A DNA stretch of 5,146 bases from Burkholderiales bacterium (GTDB taxonomy: Bacteria > Pseudomonadota > Gammaproteobacteria > Burkholderiales > Usitatibacteraceae). The stretch spans positions 1-5,146 of the forward strand of contig JAJAYN010000149.1 in NCBI GenBank assembly GCA_026786225.1, given 5' to 3'. Below the pieces are notes generated by a model. It was not told the origin of the DNA and ran no database searches. It was given only the letters and a program-made list of their open reading frames with translations. Positions 1-5,146 of this stretch are shown here, one piece after another. Within the stretch, counting starts at the first letter, position 1. Each line of letters starts with the position of its first letter. The translations under genes and the position numbers were made by a program.

Positions 1-73
1 AGAAGGCGATGAACGCGAGGACGATGAGCAGTGCCAGGGCGGCGAGGATGAGGGTGGGGAGTTTGTGGTTCAT
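1..73 (-). CDS. N-terminal fragment of an unidentified membrane-anchored or exported protein
   Basis: An ATG at 73-71 on the reverse strand opens a frame that runs off the left edge after 24 codons. The visible residues start MNHKLPTLIL and continue as an almost unbroken run of Ala, Leu, Ile, Val and Phe. This is what a signal anchor or first transmembrane helix looks like after a short basic N-terminus. The protein should therefore be inserted in, or exported across, the inner membrane. Too little is present to name it. An SPFH/HflC-type membrane protein begins in a similar way, but that is only a resemblance. There is no Shine-Dalgarno sequence before the ATG; the preceding bases on this strand are CTCCCTCA. 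The gene reads away from the rest of the window and has no evident link to metal transport. Confidence 0.5.
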   Translation of the reverse strand, partial: MNHKLPTLILAALALLIVLAFIAF

Positions 74-82
74 TGAGGGAGA

Positions 83-88
83 TTTTAG
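83..88 (-). promoter_or_regulatory. possible -10 box (TAAAAT) for the left-edge gene
   Basis: On the reverse strand a TAAAAT hexamer lies 9 bases before the ATG at 73. A start site at the usual distance would fall almost on the ATG, giving a leaderless or nearly leaderless message, which would fit the missing ribosome-binding site. No good -35 box is visible 16-18 bases upstream, so this is weak. Confidence 0.2.
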
Positions 89-153
89 TACACGCGGTAG
101 CGTCGTTGATTCAGAGCGGGACGCGTTCAGCTATTGATCCGGCAACTAAATAG

Positions 154-167
154 GTTGACTTCTCAAC
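154..167. repeat. small hairpin inside the left end of the element
   Basis: GTTGA at 154-158 pairs with TCAAC at 163-167 around the loop CTTC. It sits just inside the left terminal repeat of the 129-302 element and adds to its folded structure. Confidence 0.35.
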
Positions 168-174
168 GGGCGAC

Positions 175-256
175 GCCCTCTCCCCCAGCCGGCTTCGCCC
201 CCCTCGCTGCGCTCTCCCCGCTAGCGGGAGAGGGTGGCCAAAGGCCGGGAGAGGGC
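175..256. repeat. nested CCCTCTCCC-type palindromic intergenic repeat
   Basis: The outer arms GCCCTCTCCC (175-184) and GGGAGAGGGC (247-256) are an exact 10-bp inverted repeat. Inside lies a second hairpin, with CTCTCCC (212-218) pairing with GGGAGAG (226-232) around GCTAGC. GGGAGAGGG also occurs twice directly, at 226-234 and 247-255. Repeats of this style, GC-rich with CCCTCTCCC arms, are common between genes in many proteobacterial genomes. Here one lies within the terminal repeats of a larger element. Confidence 0.6.
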
Positions 257-306
257 AACGGTGGTCGCAACAGTGAACGTATTTATTGCAGGATCAATAG
301 CTTTCG

Positions 307-334
307 TCTGCGCGTGGGGCCCGTGATGCGCAGA
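307..334 (-). terminator. hairpin downstream of the regulator gene, possible terminator
   Basis: TCTGCGC (307-313) and GCGCAGA (328-334) form a perfect 7-bp stem around a 14-base loop that contains GGGCCC. It begins 24 bases past the stop codon of the reverse-strand regulator, where a terminator would be expected. There is no T-tract after it on either strand, so intrinsic termination is uncertain; it could instead protect the 3' end of the message. Confidence 0.35.
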
Positions 335-357
335 AATGCTTTCGCAACCTTTGTGCG

Positions 358-1290
358 TCACGCATTCCACATCACCCCGCCAAGCCCCCGAATATCGTAA
401 CCCGCCAACGTTTTCGCATATCGCAGGAACGCCGGCTTTCGCGTGAACTCCATTAACGCCTGCCACGGCGCATCGAAATAGCTGGCGCGCAATACCGCGA
501 TATCCAGCCGTTCGACGGTGAGGGGAATGAAATCGAGGTGGAACTGTCGCGCCACCGCACGTACCGCCAGGCCCACATCGGCGCGTCCATCGAGAATCGC
601 CGAGGCGATATCGGTTTCAGTCTGCGCTGCAGGTTGCACCTGCTTGAGTTGATTGGAATCGATGCCTGCTTCAGTGAGCAGTTGCAGGAAAAGCAGATAG
701 CTGCCCGCACCCGGCTGGCGCAGGATCGCGCGCACTTTCGGCTTCTTGAGGTCAGCGAGCTTGCTGATCTTGAGCGGATTTCCCGCTGCAATCACCAGCC
801 CTTGCTCACGCTTGGCCCATTCGATCAGCACACAATCGAGGTGCCCGAGCCGATCACGGGCCAGCGCGATATTGCGATCTTCGCGCGGCATTCCGGGAGT
901 GTCGATGTTGCTCGCCGCAGCGGGAATATGCATCGCCGCTGCGCAAGCTGACATGGCGACCAGGCGATCAACGCCGTCCATGCTGCCGTACGTCATCGTT
1001 GCCAGACCGCAACGCGATTCGCGCACCGCCCACTCGAGCAGAGGGTCGCTGCTACCGGCGACGATGGCGGGCGCATTGCGTTGCGCTTTCAGCGCGGTGC
1101 CGGCGGTGCTCTGTTTTACCCATTCATCCACCAGCGCGCGCGGGAACAACAGCTTGCCGGATATGCGCGAGTGGGGGATCTCGTCCTGCGCGACCATGTC
1201 GTAGATCTTGCGCTCCTTGAGTCGCAAATAGTCGGCTACTTCCTTGGTGCTCATCAATTGTCGTGCGGACATACGCCGATTCTTATGCAT
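358..1290 (-). CDS. helix-turn-helix regulator with PBP-like (molybdate/tungstate-type) sensor domain
   Basis: The 310-residue product has two parts. Residues 13-60 are an excisionase/MerR-like helix-turn-helix (HTH_17 style): STKEVADYLRLKERKIY, then the wing-like SGKLLFPRALVDEWV. Residues 78-300 resemble the PBP-like domain (PF12727, COG1910), with typical motifs REQGLVIAAGNP (161-172), RQPGAGS (191-197) and RADVGLAVRA (236-245). There is no signal peptide, so this binding-protein fold should sense its ligand in the cytoplasm. Proteins of this architecture often sit beside molybdate or tungstate transporter genes. Its divergence from tupBCA supports local control of that operon and probably of its own gene. 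The ligand is inferred from context. The start is uncertain: ATGs at 1290, 1272 and 1254 are in frame and none has a clear Shine-Dalgarno sequence. The last would start exactly at the helix-turn-helix. Confidence 0.88.
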   Translation of the reverse strand: MHKNRRMSARQLMSTKEVADYLRLKERKIYDMVAQDEIPHSRISGKLLFPRALVDEWVKQSTAGTALKAQRNAPAIVAGSSDPLLEWAVRESRCGLATMTYGSMDGVDRLVAMSACAAAMHIPAAASNIDTPGMPREDRNIALARDRLGHLDCVLIEWAKREQGLVIAAGNPLKISKLADLKKPKVRAILRQPGAGSYLLFLQLLTEAGIDSNQLKQVQPAAQTETDIASAILDGRADVGLAVRAVARQFHLDFIPLTVERLDIAVLRASYFDAPWQALMEFTRKPAFLRYAKTLAGYDIRGLGGVMWNA

Positions 1291-1310
1291 CGCTGTGCAG
1301 AGATATGCAT
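1284..1310. repeat. two TATGCAT copies spaced 20 bp, possible half-sites
   Basis: TATGCAT occurs at 1284-1290 and 1304-1310. The 20-bp spacing is about two helical turns, so both would face the same side of the DNA. The second copy overlaps the left edge of the dyad at 1306-1336. The first lies inside the regulator's reading frame if translation starts at 1290, but is non-coding if it starts at 1272 or 1254. Confidence 0.3.
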
Positions 1311-1336
1311 TATTTCCGGGCTGCGGAAATGGTGCA
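1306..1336. promoter_or_regulatory. 31-bp dyad, candidate operator of the divergent regulator/tup promoters
   Basis: ATTTCCG (1312-1318) and CGGAAAT (1324-1330) are perfect inverted arms around GGCTG. After a 2-bp mismatch on each side the symmetry continues with TGCA (1306-1309) and TGCA (1333-1336), so 11 of 13 positions per half are symmetric. It lies 49 bases before the tupB ATG and 15 bases from the farthest upstream start of the regulator, which places it centrally in the divergent intergenic region. A dimeric helix-turn-helix protein would suit it. It does not resemble the TATA-rich ModE site. No convincing -35/-10 pair was found nearby. Confidence 0.5.
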
Positions 1337-1385
1337 AGTATGGGGCTAAAGTGCGGTGTCTGTACAAACGGTTGCCTCGAATGAC

Positions 1386-2090
1386 ATGCAGGAAATCTCT
1401 CAAAGCCTCTCGCTAGCCGTCGCGTTGATTACCTCGCTGGACAGCACGCTGCTGTCGATTGCAGGCTTGTCGCTGCGCGTGTCCGGTATCGCGGTATTGG
1501 CAGCGGCATTGCTGGCGCTGCCGTTCGGCGCGTGGCTGGCGCTGGCGCGGTTTCCCGGCCGCCAGGGCGTGATCGCCGTGTTGAACGGCATGATGGGTCT
1601 GCCGCCGGTGGTCGTTGGCCTGCTGGTGTATTTGATGCTCTCCCGCGCCGGACCATTGGGACCTCTCGGCATCTTGTTTACGCCAGCCGCGATGATGATC
1701 GCGCAGGCGTTGTTAATTTTCCCGATCATCGCGGCGCTGGCGAGACAGGTGATCGAGGATGCGTGGGGCGAATATCGCGAGCAACTGGTATCACTTAATG
1801 CCAGCCGTGCGCAATGCATGCGCGCGCTGCTGTGGGACATGCGCTTCACCTTGACGACGGCAGTGCTCGCGGGATTTGGCCGCGCCATCGCGGAAGTTGG
1901 CGCGGTGATGATTGTCGGCGGCAATATCGATGGCGTCACGCGGTTGATGACGACGGCCATCGCGCTGGAAACCAGCAAGGGTGATCTGCCGCTGGCGCTG
2001 GCGCTTGGGGTGGTGCTGATCACGATGGTGATTACCATCAATCTGGCTGCCCAATGGGTCAAGTCGACGGCGGTGAAAAACCATGGCTGA
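1386..2090 (+). CDS. tupB: tungstate ABC transporter permease TupB
   Basis: This 234-residue inner-membrane protein forms the channel that carries tungstate from TupA into the cytoplasm, using ATP hydrolysis by TupC. Hydrophobic segments lie at about residues 31-55, 61-85, 100-120, 155-180 and 203-222. The stretch GLPPVVVGLLVYLMLSR (71-87) is typical of TupB. The cytoplasmic coupling (EAA-type) loop is at about 165-183, with AIAEVGAVMIVGGNI. The length is normal for the family. The ATG at 1386 was chosen because the protein then begins in the usual TupB way; a GTG at 1356 would add ten unremarkable residues, and neither has a clear Shine-Dalgarno sequence. It is the first gene of the operon, and its stop overlaps the tupC start by 8 bases. 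Family assignment is firm; the choice of tungstate over molybdate rests on TupA and TupC. Confidence 0.9.
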   Translation: MQEISQSLSLAVALITSLDSTLLSIAGLSLRVSGIAVLAAALLALPFGAWLALARFPGRQGVIAVLNGMMGLPPVVVGLLVYLMLSRAGPLGPLGILFTPAAMMIAQALLIFPIIAALARQVIEDAWGEYREQLVSLNASRAQCMRALLWDMRFTLTTAVLAGFGRAIAEVGAVMIVGGNIDGVTRLMTTAIALETSKGDLPLALALGVVLITMVITINLAAQWVKSTAVKNHG

Positions 2091-2799
2091 CGCGAAGATT
2101 CTTCCGCTAGCGGTCGTGGGACTGGGCTTTCGGGTCGGCGACATTAACGTGCTCGACGGCGCCACGTTCGATATCGCACCCGGGTCGCGCAACATTGTGC
2201 TGGGGCCAAATGGCGCGGGAAAAAGTGTGATGCTGCGCCTGCTGCACGGCCTGCTCACCCCTACTTCCGGACGTGTTGGCTGGTCGAATCCGGATGCGCT
2301 CGCGGTGCGGCGCGCGCAGGCGATGGTGTTCCAGCGGCCCGTCATGCTGCGCCGGTCGGCACGTGAAAACGTCGAATTCGCCTTGCATGTTGCAGGCGTT
2401 CGGAATGTGCGCAACGCAGCAGATTTGGCTCTCGACCGCGCGGGCTTGATGCGTTTGGCGGATCGTCCGGCGCGGCTTTGTTCCGGCGGTGAACAACAAC
2501 GAATCGCGCTGGCGCGCGCATGGGCATTGCAACCGGAAGTGCTGTTTCTGGACGAGCCCACCGCCAGCCTCGATCCGGCCGCCACCAACGCAATTGAGGA
2601 AGCGGTAAATGCCATGCATCGCGCTGGCACGACGATCATCATGACCACGCACGATCTGGGGCAGGCCAGGCGGCTTGCCGATCGTGTGTTGTTTCTCAAT
2701 CACGGCAGACTTGTCGAGGATGCACCTGCGGTCAGCTTTTTTGCACAGCCAACGTCGCCGGACGCGGCGGCATTCATCCGTGGAGAATTGCTATGGTGA
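2083..2799 (+). CDS. tupC: tungstate ABC transporter ATP-binding protein TupC
   Basis: The 238-residue cytoplasmic ATPase powers the TupB permease. All nucleotide-binding motifs are present: Walker A GPNGAGKS (41-48), Q-loop Gln84, signature SGGEQQR (134-140), Walker B VLFLDEP (153-159), D-loop SLD (162-164) and switch His190. The signature has Cys133 where Leu is usual, which is a mild variation. The protein ends soon after the catalytic core and lacks the C-terminal TOBE domain of ModC, as is normal for TupC. It overlaps tupB by 8 bases and tupA by 7, which implies translational coupling. Only a weak GGTG (2072-2075) precedes the ATG. Sequence alone would allow a phosphate-type or other small ATPase, but the position between tupB and tupA decides it. 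Confidence 0.9.
   Translation: MADAKILPLAVVGLGFRVGDINVLDGATFDIAPGSRNIVLGPNGAGKSVMLRLLHGLLTPTSGRVGWSNPDALAVRRAQAMVFQRPVMLRRSARENVEFALHVAGVRNVRNAADLALDRAGLMRLADRPARLCSGGEQQRIALARAWALQPEVLFLDEPTASLDPAATNAIEEAVNAMHRAGTTIIMTTHDLGQARRLADRVLFLNHGRLVEDAPAVSFFAQPTSPDAAAFIRGELLW
2782..2785 (+). promoter_or_regulatory. ribosome-binding site fixing the tupA start
   Basis: GGAG, with 7 bases to the ATG at 2793, lies within the end of tupC. It is the best Shine-Dalgarno in the operon and supports the long-leader form of TupA over a start inside the repeat. Confidence 0.6.
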
Positions 2800-3719
2800 A
2801 TCGCGGCCAACCTGTCGATAAAAAGGGAGTTGTCATTTGGGACAACGCGAGAAATCTGCTGGTTGCGCTCACAGGCAAAAGCAGATTCCTCGTCGCTACG
2901 CTCGTGGGAATGACAGTATTGAATATTGCCAGCCCTGGCGGGGCCGGTACGGCATTTGCGCAGGAAAAATTCATCGTCGTTGCTTCGACGACATCGACTC
3001 AGGACTCAGGCTTGTTCGGCCACATCCTGCCGCTCTTTAAAGCCAAAACCGGCATCGAGGTGCGAGTGGTTGCGCAGGGAACAGGGCAGGCTATGGCGCT
3101 GGCGAAAAAAGGCGACGCCGACGTAGTGTTCGTTCATGACAAGGCCGCCGAGTTGAAATTCGTCGAAGAGGGTTTTGGCGTTTACCGGCGCGACGTGATG
3201 GTCAACGATTTTGTCATTGTCGGGCCGAATAGTGACCCGGCAAAGTCGTCCGGTAACGACGTAATTGCCGCACTGAAGAAAATAGCGGCGGGCAAATCGC
3301 CTTTCGTCTCGCGCGGCGACAAGAGCGGCACGCACGCGGCTGAACTTCGCTACTGGAAAGCAGCCGACATCGATCCGCAAGCAGGTAAGGGCACCTGGTA
3401 TCGCGAGACCGGCTCGGGCATGGGGCCAACGCTCAATACCGCGAGCGCCATGAACGCCTACGCGTTTACGGATCGTGGCACCTGGCTCTCGTTCAAGAAT
3501 CGCGGCGAACTCTCGCTACTGGTTGAGGGCGATACCAAACTCTTCAATCAATACGGCGTCATGCTGGTCAATCCGGCCAAACACGCTCACGTGAAAAAGC
3601 ACATGGGCATGCAGTTCATCGACTGGATTACCTCGCCTGAAGGACAGGCAGCGATTGCCGCATACAAGATCGAGGGGCAACAGTTGTACTTCCCGAATTT
3701 CGTGGCGCAGCGGCGCTAG
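2793..3719 (+). CDS. tupA: tungstate-binding periplasmic protein TupA with a repeat-derived leader
   Basis: The 308-residue product is exported and captures tungstate for TupBC. Family hallmarks are clear: STTSTQDSGL (65-74) and SRGDKSGTHAAE (173-184), the oxyanion-binding loops, plus TGSGMG (206-211) and TDRGTW (226-231). The leader is long. A hydrophobic stretch at about 32-46 is followed by a likely signal peptidase I site, AFA-QE, between 56 and 57. The ATG at 2793 has a good GGAG at 2782-2785 and overlaps the tupC stop by 7 bases, so it is probably real. Residues 13-41 are encoded by an inverted repeat (2831-2915), which makes the leader unlike a normal one. The next in-frame ATG, at Met40, would leave a leader too short for export. 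The mature part has the normal length. Last gene of the operon. Confidence 0.92.
   Translation: MVNRGQPVDKKGVVIWDNARNLLVALTGKSRFLVATLVGMTVLNIASPGGAGTAFAQEKFIVVASTTSTQDSGLFGHILPLFKAKTGIEVRVVAQGTGQAMALAKKGDADVVFVHDKAAELKFVEEGFGVYRRDVMVNDFVIVGPNSDPAKSSGNDVIAALKKIAAGKSPFVSRGDKSGTHAAELRYWKAADIDPQAGKGTWYRETGSGMGPTLNTASAMNAYAFTDRGTWLSFKNRGELSLLVEGDTKLFNQYGVMLVNPAKHAHVKKHMGMQFIDWITSPEGQAAIAAYKIEGQQLYFPNFVAQRR
2831..2915. repeat. palindromic intergenic-type repeat inserted in frame within tupA
   Basis: The left arm starts TGTCATT (2831-2837) and ends AATCTGCT (2853-2860). The right arm starts AGCAGATT (2880-2887) and ends AATGACA (2909-2915). The two end blocks are thus exact inverted repeats of 8 and 7 bp around a 19-base centre, with a GCGA(G)-rich middle that is shorter by 6 bases on the left. 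The pattern TGTCATTCC...GCGA.GAGGAATCTGCT resembles a widespread class of dispersed bacterial repeats, normally found between genes. Here it lies wholly inside an open reading frame and keeps the frame. Its dispersed nature is recalled from general experience, since only one copy is in the window. Confidence 0.6.
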
Positions 3720-3767
3720 CATCAATCGCATCAGCATCTCCGCAGCAGGTGAAACTCAATAGCTGGC

Positions 3768-3817
3768 GCGCTTTGTAGCGCATAAATGGCTGAGACGCCT
3801 CGCCAGTGCTTGTGTTT
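3768..3817. terminator. two hairpins between convergent tupA and modC, possible terminator
   Basis: GCGCT (3768-3772) pairs with AGCGC (3777-3781) around TTGT. A second stem has TGGC-GAG (3787-3794, one bulged T at 3791) pairing with CTC-GCCA (3799-3805) around ACGC, followed by a moderately T-rich run, GTGCTTGTGTTT. The second suits a weak terminator for the tup operon. Neither has a real T-tract, so rho-dependent termination remains possible. The rest of the 100-bp gap shows nothing recognisable. Confidence 0.3.
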
Positions 3818-3819
3818 GG

Positions 3820-4962
3820 CTAATCATGTGTTTCTGATGTCTCGGATTGCCGCGTCATCATGTGGATGCTGTCCTTCAATAGCGACACGCCGATGTCAAC
3901 GCCATTGGCAAGGCGATTGCGTTGCGCAACGTGACTTGGCACGCTGAACTGCAAAGTTGTGGTCGCCTCGCTGCGTAGCGCAAGGGTAATGCTGGTGTTC
4001 ACACCGAGTCTGGTGAATTCGACGATTGTGCCGTGCACGGGGTTTTCATGTTCGCCGCGAGAAGGCCGGTCATGCCGATGCAGCACGATGCCTGAGGCCG
4101 GAATCATCCAGTCGCATTCCTCACCAACAGCAAAGCGTTCGTCAAGTGGCGCTTCGAGGGTGAGGCCATTCCATTGCAGCAAGCTCGTACCGGTGACAGG
4201 TTGATGCTCGTGTACCTTGCCTTTGAAGATGTTGCGACAGTCGGTCAGTCGTGCCACAAGCCGGTCGATGGGCTGGTTGATGATTTCGTCAGGTGGAGCG
4301 GTTTGCAGCGTTCGACCACGATGCAGGATGCACATGCGGTCACATAGCATCGCTGCTTCATCGAGGTCGTGGGTGACGAGGATGACTGGCATGTTCAAAT
4401 TCTTGCGCAAGTCCGCCAGTTCGCGATAGAGCTTTTGCCGGGTGACCCGGTCAACGGCCGAGAACGGTTCGTCGAGCAGCAAGATTTCCGGGTCGCGCGC
4501 CAGCGCCCGGGCGACGGCTACCCGCTGCTGCTGGCCACCGGATAATTCGCGCGGTAGCCGTGACCCAAGACCGTCAAGGTGCACCTGTGCCAGCAACTTG
4601 TGCGCTCGCTCGCGCCGCTCTTGCGCTGGCAAATGATTAAGCGCAGTTTCAATATTACCGACAGCGCTCATGTGCGGGAACAGCGCGTAACTTTGAAACA
4701 CGAATCCCACCGAACGTTGCGGTGTCGGCACGTGGATACCGGTTGTGGTGTCGAACCATACATCCGCGCCGCAGACGATGCGGCCCTTTGACGGTCGGTA
4801 TAGGCCGGCAATCGCGCGCAGGATGGTTGATTTACCGCTTCCCGACGGGCCGACCAGCGCCAGCACTTCGCCGCGCGCGCAGGCAAAATTCGCATCGAGT
4901 TGAATCGGCGCGCGTTGCTGCAGCTCAATCTGTATGCCGCCGGCCTTCTCAGGTGCGGACAT
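3820..4962 (-). CDS. modC: molybdate ABC transporter ATP-binding protein ModC
   Basis: The 380-residue cytoplasmic ATPase drives the ModB permease. The ABC core carries Walker A GPSGSGKST (38-46), Q-loop Gln90, signature LSGGQQQR (140-147), Walker B ILLLDEP (160-166), D-loop AVD (169-171) and switch His198. After a linker, residues of about 306-365 look like the TOBE (molybdate-binding) domain typical of ModC, where bound oxyanion can inhibit transport. At 380 residues it is slightly longer than the usual 350-360. The ATG at 4962 was chosen; it overlaps the end of modB by 14 bases. A TTG at 4986 would add eight residues and overlap modB further. No strong Shine-Dalgarno sequence precedes either, so translation is probably coupled to modB. 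The closely related sulfate ATPase CysA is the main alternative, but the ModB next to it argues for molybdate. Confidence 0.9.
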   Translation of the reverse strand: MSAPEKAGGIQIELQQRAPIQLDANFACARGEVLALVGPSGSGKSTILRAIAGLYRPSKGRIVCGADVWFDTTTGIHVPTPQRSVGFVFQSYALFPHMSAVGNIETALNHLPAQERRERAHKLLAQVHLDGLGSRLPRELSGGQQQRVAVARALARDPEILLLDEPFSAVDRVTRQKLYRELADLRKNLNMPVILVTHDLDEAAMLCDRMCILHRGRTLQTAPPDEIINQPIDRLVARLTDCRNIFKGKVHEHQPVTGTSLLQWNGLTLEAPLDERFAVGEECDWMIPASGIVLHRHDRPSRGEHENPVHGTIVEFTRLGVNTSITLALRSEATTTLQFSVPSHVAQRNRLANGVDIGVSLLKDSIHMMTRQSETSETHD

Positions 4963-5146
4963 GAATGCGCGGACGCGAGGTGGCAAACACGATGGCCATG
5001 GCGATGACGGAAATCAGCAGGAGAATTGCAGACATCATGGCGGCGGCATTCATGTCGAAAGCCTGTACCCGGTCATAAATGGCGATGGCGATGGTTTTTG
5101 TTTCGCCGGGAATGCTGCCGCCGATCATCAGCACCACGCCAAACTC
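4949..5146 (-). CDS. modB: molybdate ABC transporter permease ModB, C-terminal part
   Basis: The reading frame enters from the right edge and ends at a TGA at 4951-4949. The 65 visible residues begin EFGVVLMIGGSIPGETKT, the end of the coupling loop and start of the last segment characteristic of ModB. A transmembrane helix rich in Ala, Met, Ile and Leu follows, then a short basic tail, RPRIHVRT. It is the inner-membrane channel for molybdate and partners with ModC, whose start it overlaps by 14 bases, so the two are one transcription unit. The N-terminal two thirds lie outside the window, cut by the window edge and not by a mutation. A modA gene is expected further right. Confidence 0.88.
   Translation of the reverse strand, partial: EFGVVLMIGGSIPGETKTIAIAIYDRVQAFDMNAAAMMSAILLLISVIAMAIVFATSRPRIHVRT

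Larger units (their letters stand above)
129..302. mobile_element. MITE-like element with 24-bp terminal inverted repeats
   Basis: The left end (129-152) begins AGCTATTGATCC, and the reverse complement of the right end (280-302) begins with the same 12 bases. Allowing one mismatch and one single-base gap, 22 of 24 aligned columns agree, and the match stops sharply outside 129 and 302. Both ends are flanked by TTC (126-128 and 303-305), which could be a 3-bp target duplication but could be chance. There is no credible gene inside: the interior is a set of hairpins (154-167, 175-256). Size, terminal repeats and lack of coding capacity fit a non-autonomous transposable element or large palindromic intergenic repeat. 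No transposase in the window would account for its movement. Confidence 0.5.

Noticed and set aside
134..400. Forward open frame running through the inverted-repeat element
   Set aside because: It translates the CCCTCTCCC repeat and overlaps the regulator's 3' end. There is no Shine-Dalgarno sequence or protein-like character.
477..490. 14-base exact match AATAGCTGGCGCGC, also at 3758-3771
   Set aside because: A match of this length is not rare enough in GC-rich DNA. One copy is coding and the other intergenic, with no similarity around them.
1291..1385. Possible ModE binding site or molybdenum-cofactor riboswitch upstream of tupB
   Set aside because: The TATA-rich ModE palindrome is absent, and the gap is too short for the multi-stem cofactor riboswitch.
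1400..2062. Reverse-strand open frame (220 codons) opposite tupB
   Set aside because: Antisense to the complete TupB coding sequence, with no recognisable domain and a low-complexity Ala/Ser/Thr/Pro composition.
1791..2699. Long reverse-strand open frame (302 codons) opposite tupB and tupC
   Set aside because: It is antisense to two well-recognised genes. Its translation is rich in Arg, Ser and Pro with no family features, as expected of a shadow frame in GC-rich DNA.
4963..4986. Longer ModC starting at the TTG at 4986
   Set aside because: The extra eight residues are basic and not typical of ModC. The ATG at 4962 gives the usual N-terminus and less overlap with modB.
1..5146. CRISPR array, tRNA or rRNA genes, prophage or defence genes
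   Set aside because: No regularly spaced direct repeats, cloverleaf or rRNA sequence, and no such genes were seen. Nearly all of the window is explained by transport and regulatory genes.

Overview
The window looks like chromosomal DNA of a GC-rich proteobacterium. Codon use and protein style suit a betaproteobacterium, but no rRNA or other marker fixes the genus. It is an oxyanion-uptake locus for tungstate and molybdate, the metals that go into pterin-cofactor enzymes.

Layout from left to right. Bases 1-73 hold the reverse-strand start of an unidentified membrane-anchored protein. Bases 74-357 are non-coding. They carry a 174-bp element with near-perfect 24-bp terminal inverted repeats (129-302) around a nested CCCTCTCCC-type palindrome, followed by a hairpin just past the next gene's stop. 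A reverse-strand regulator (358-1290) joins an excisionase/MerR-like helix-turn-helix to a periplasmic-binding-protein-like domain of the type linked to molybdate/tungstate sensing. It is divergent from a forward operon, tupB-tupC-tupA (1386-3719): permease, ATPase and periplasmic binding protein of a TupABC tungstate transporter, each gene overlapping the next by 7-8 bases. Convergent with it, on the reverse strand, are modC (3820-4962) and the 3' end of modB (4949 to the window edge), the ATPase and permease of a molybdate transporter. modA would be expected beyond the right edge.

The likely logic is that the regulator senses intracellular molybdate or tungstate and acts at the short divergent intergenic region, which contains a strong 31-bp dyad (1306-1336). 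TupA captures the anion in the periplasm and TupB/TupC import it, with ModB/ModC as a parallel system. No ModE-type regulator or classical ModE site was seen.

The most unusual structure lies inside tupA. Its first 40 or so codons contain a palindromic repeat-like sequence (2831-2915) in frame, which encodes most of the export signal's hydrophobic region.
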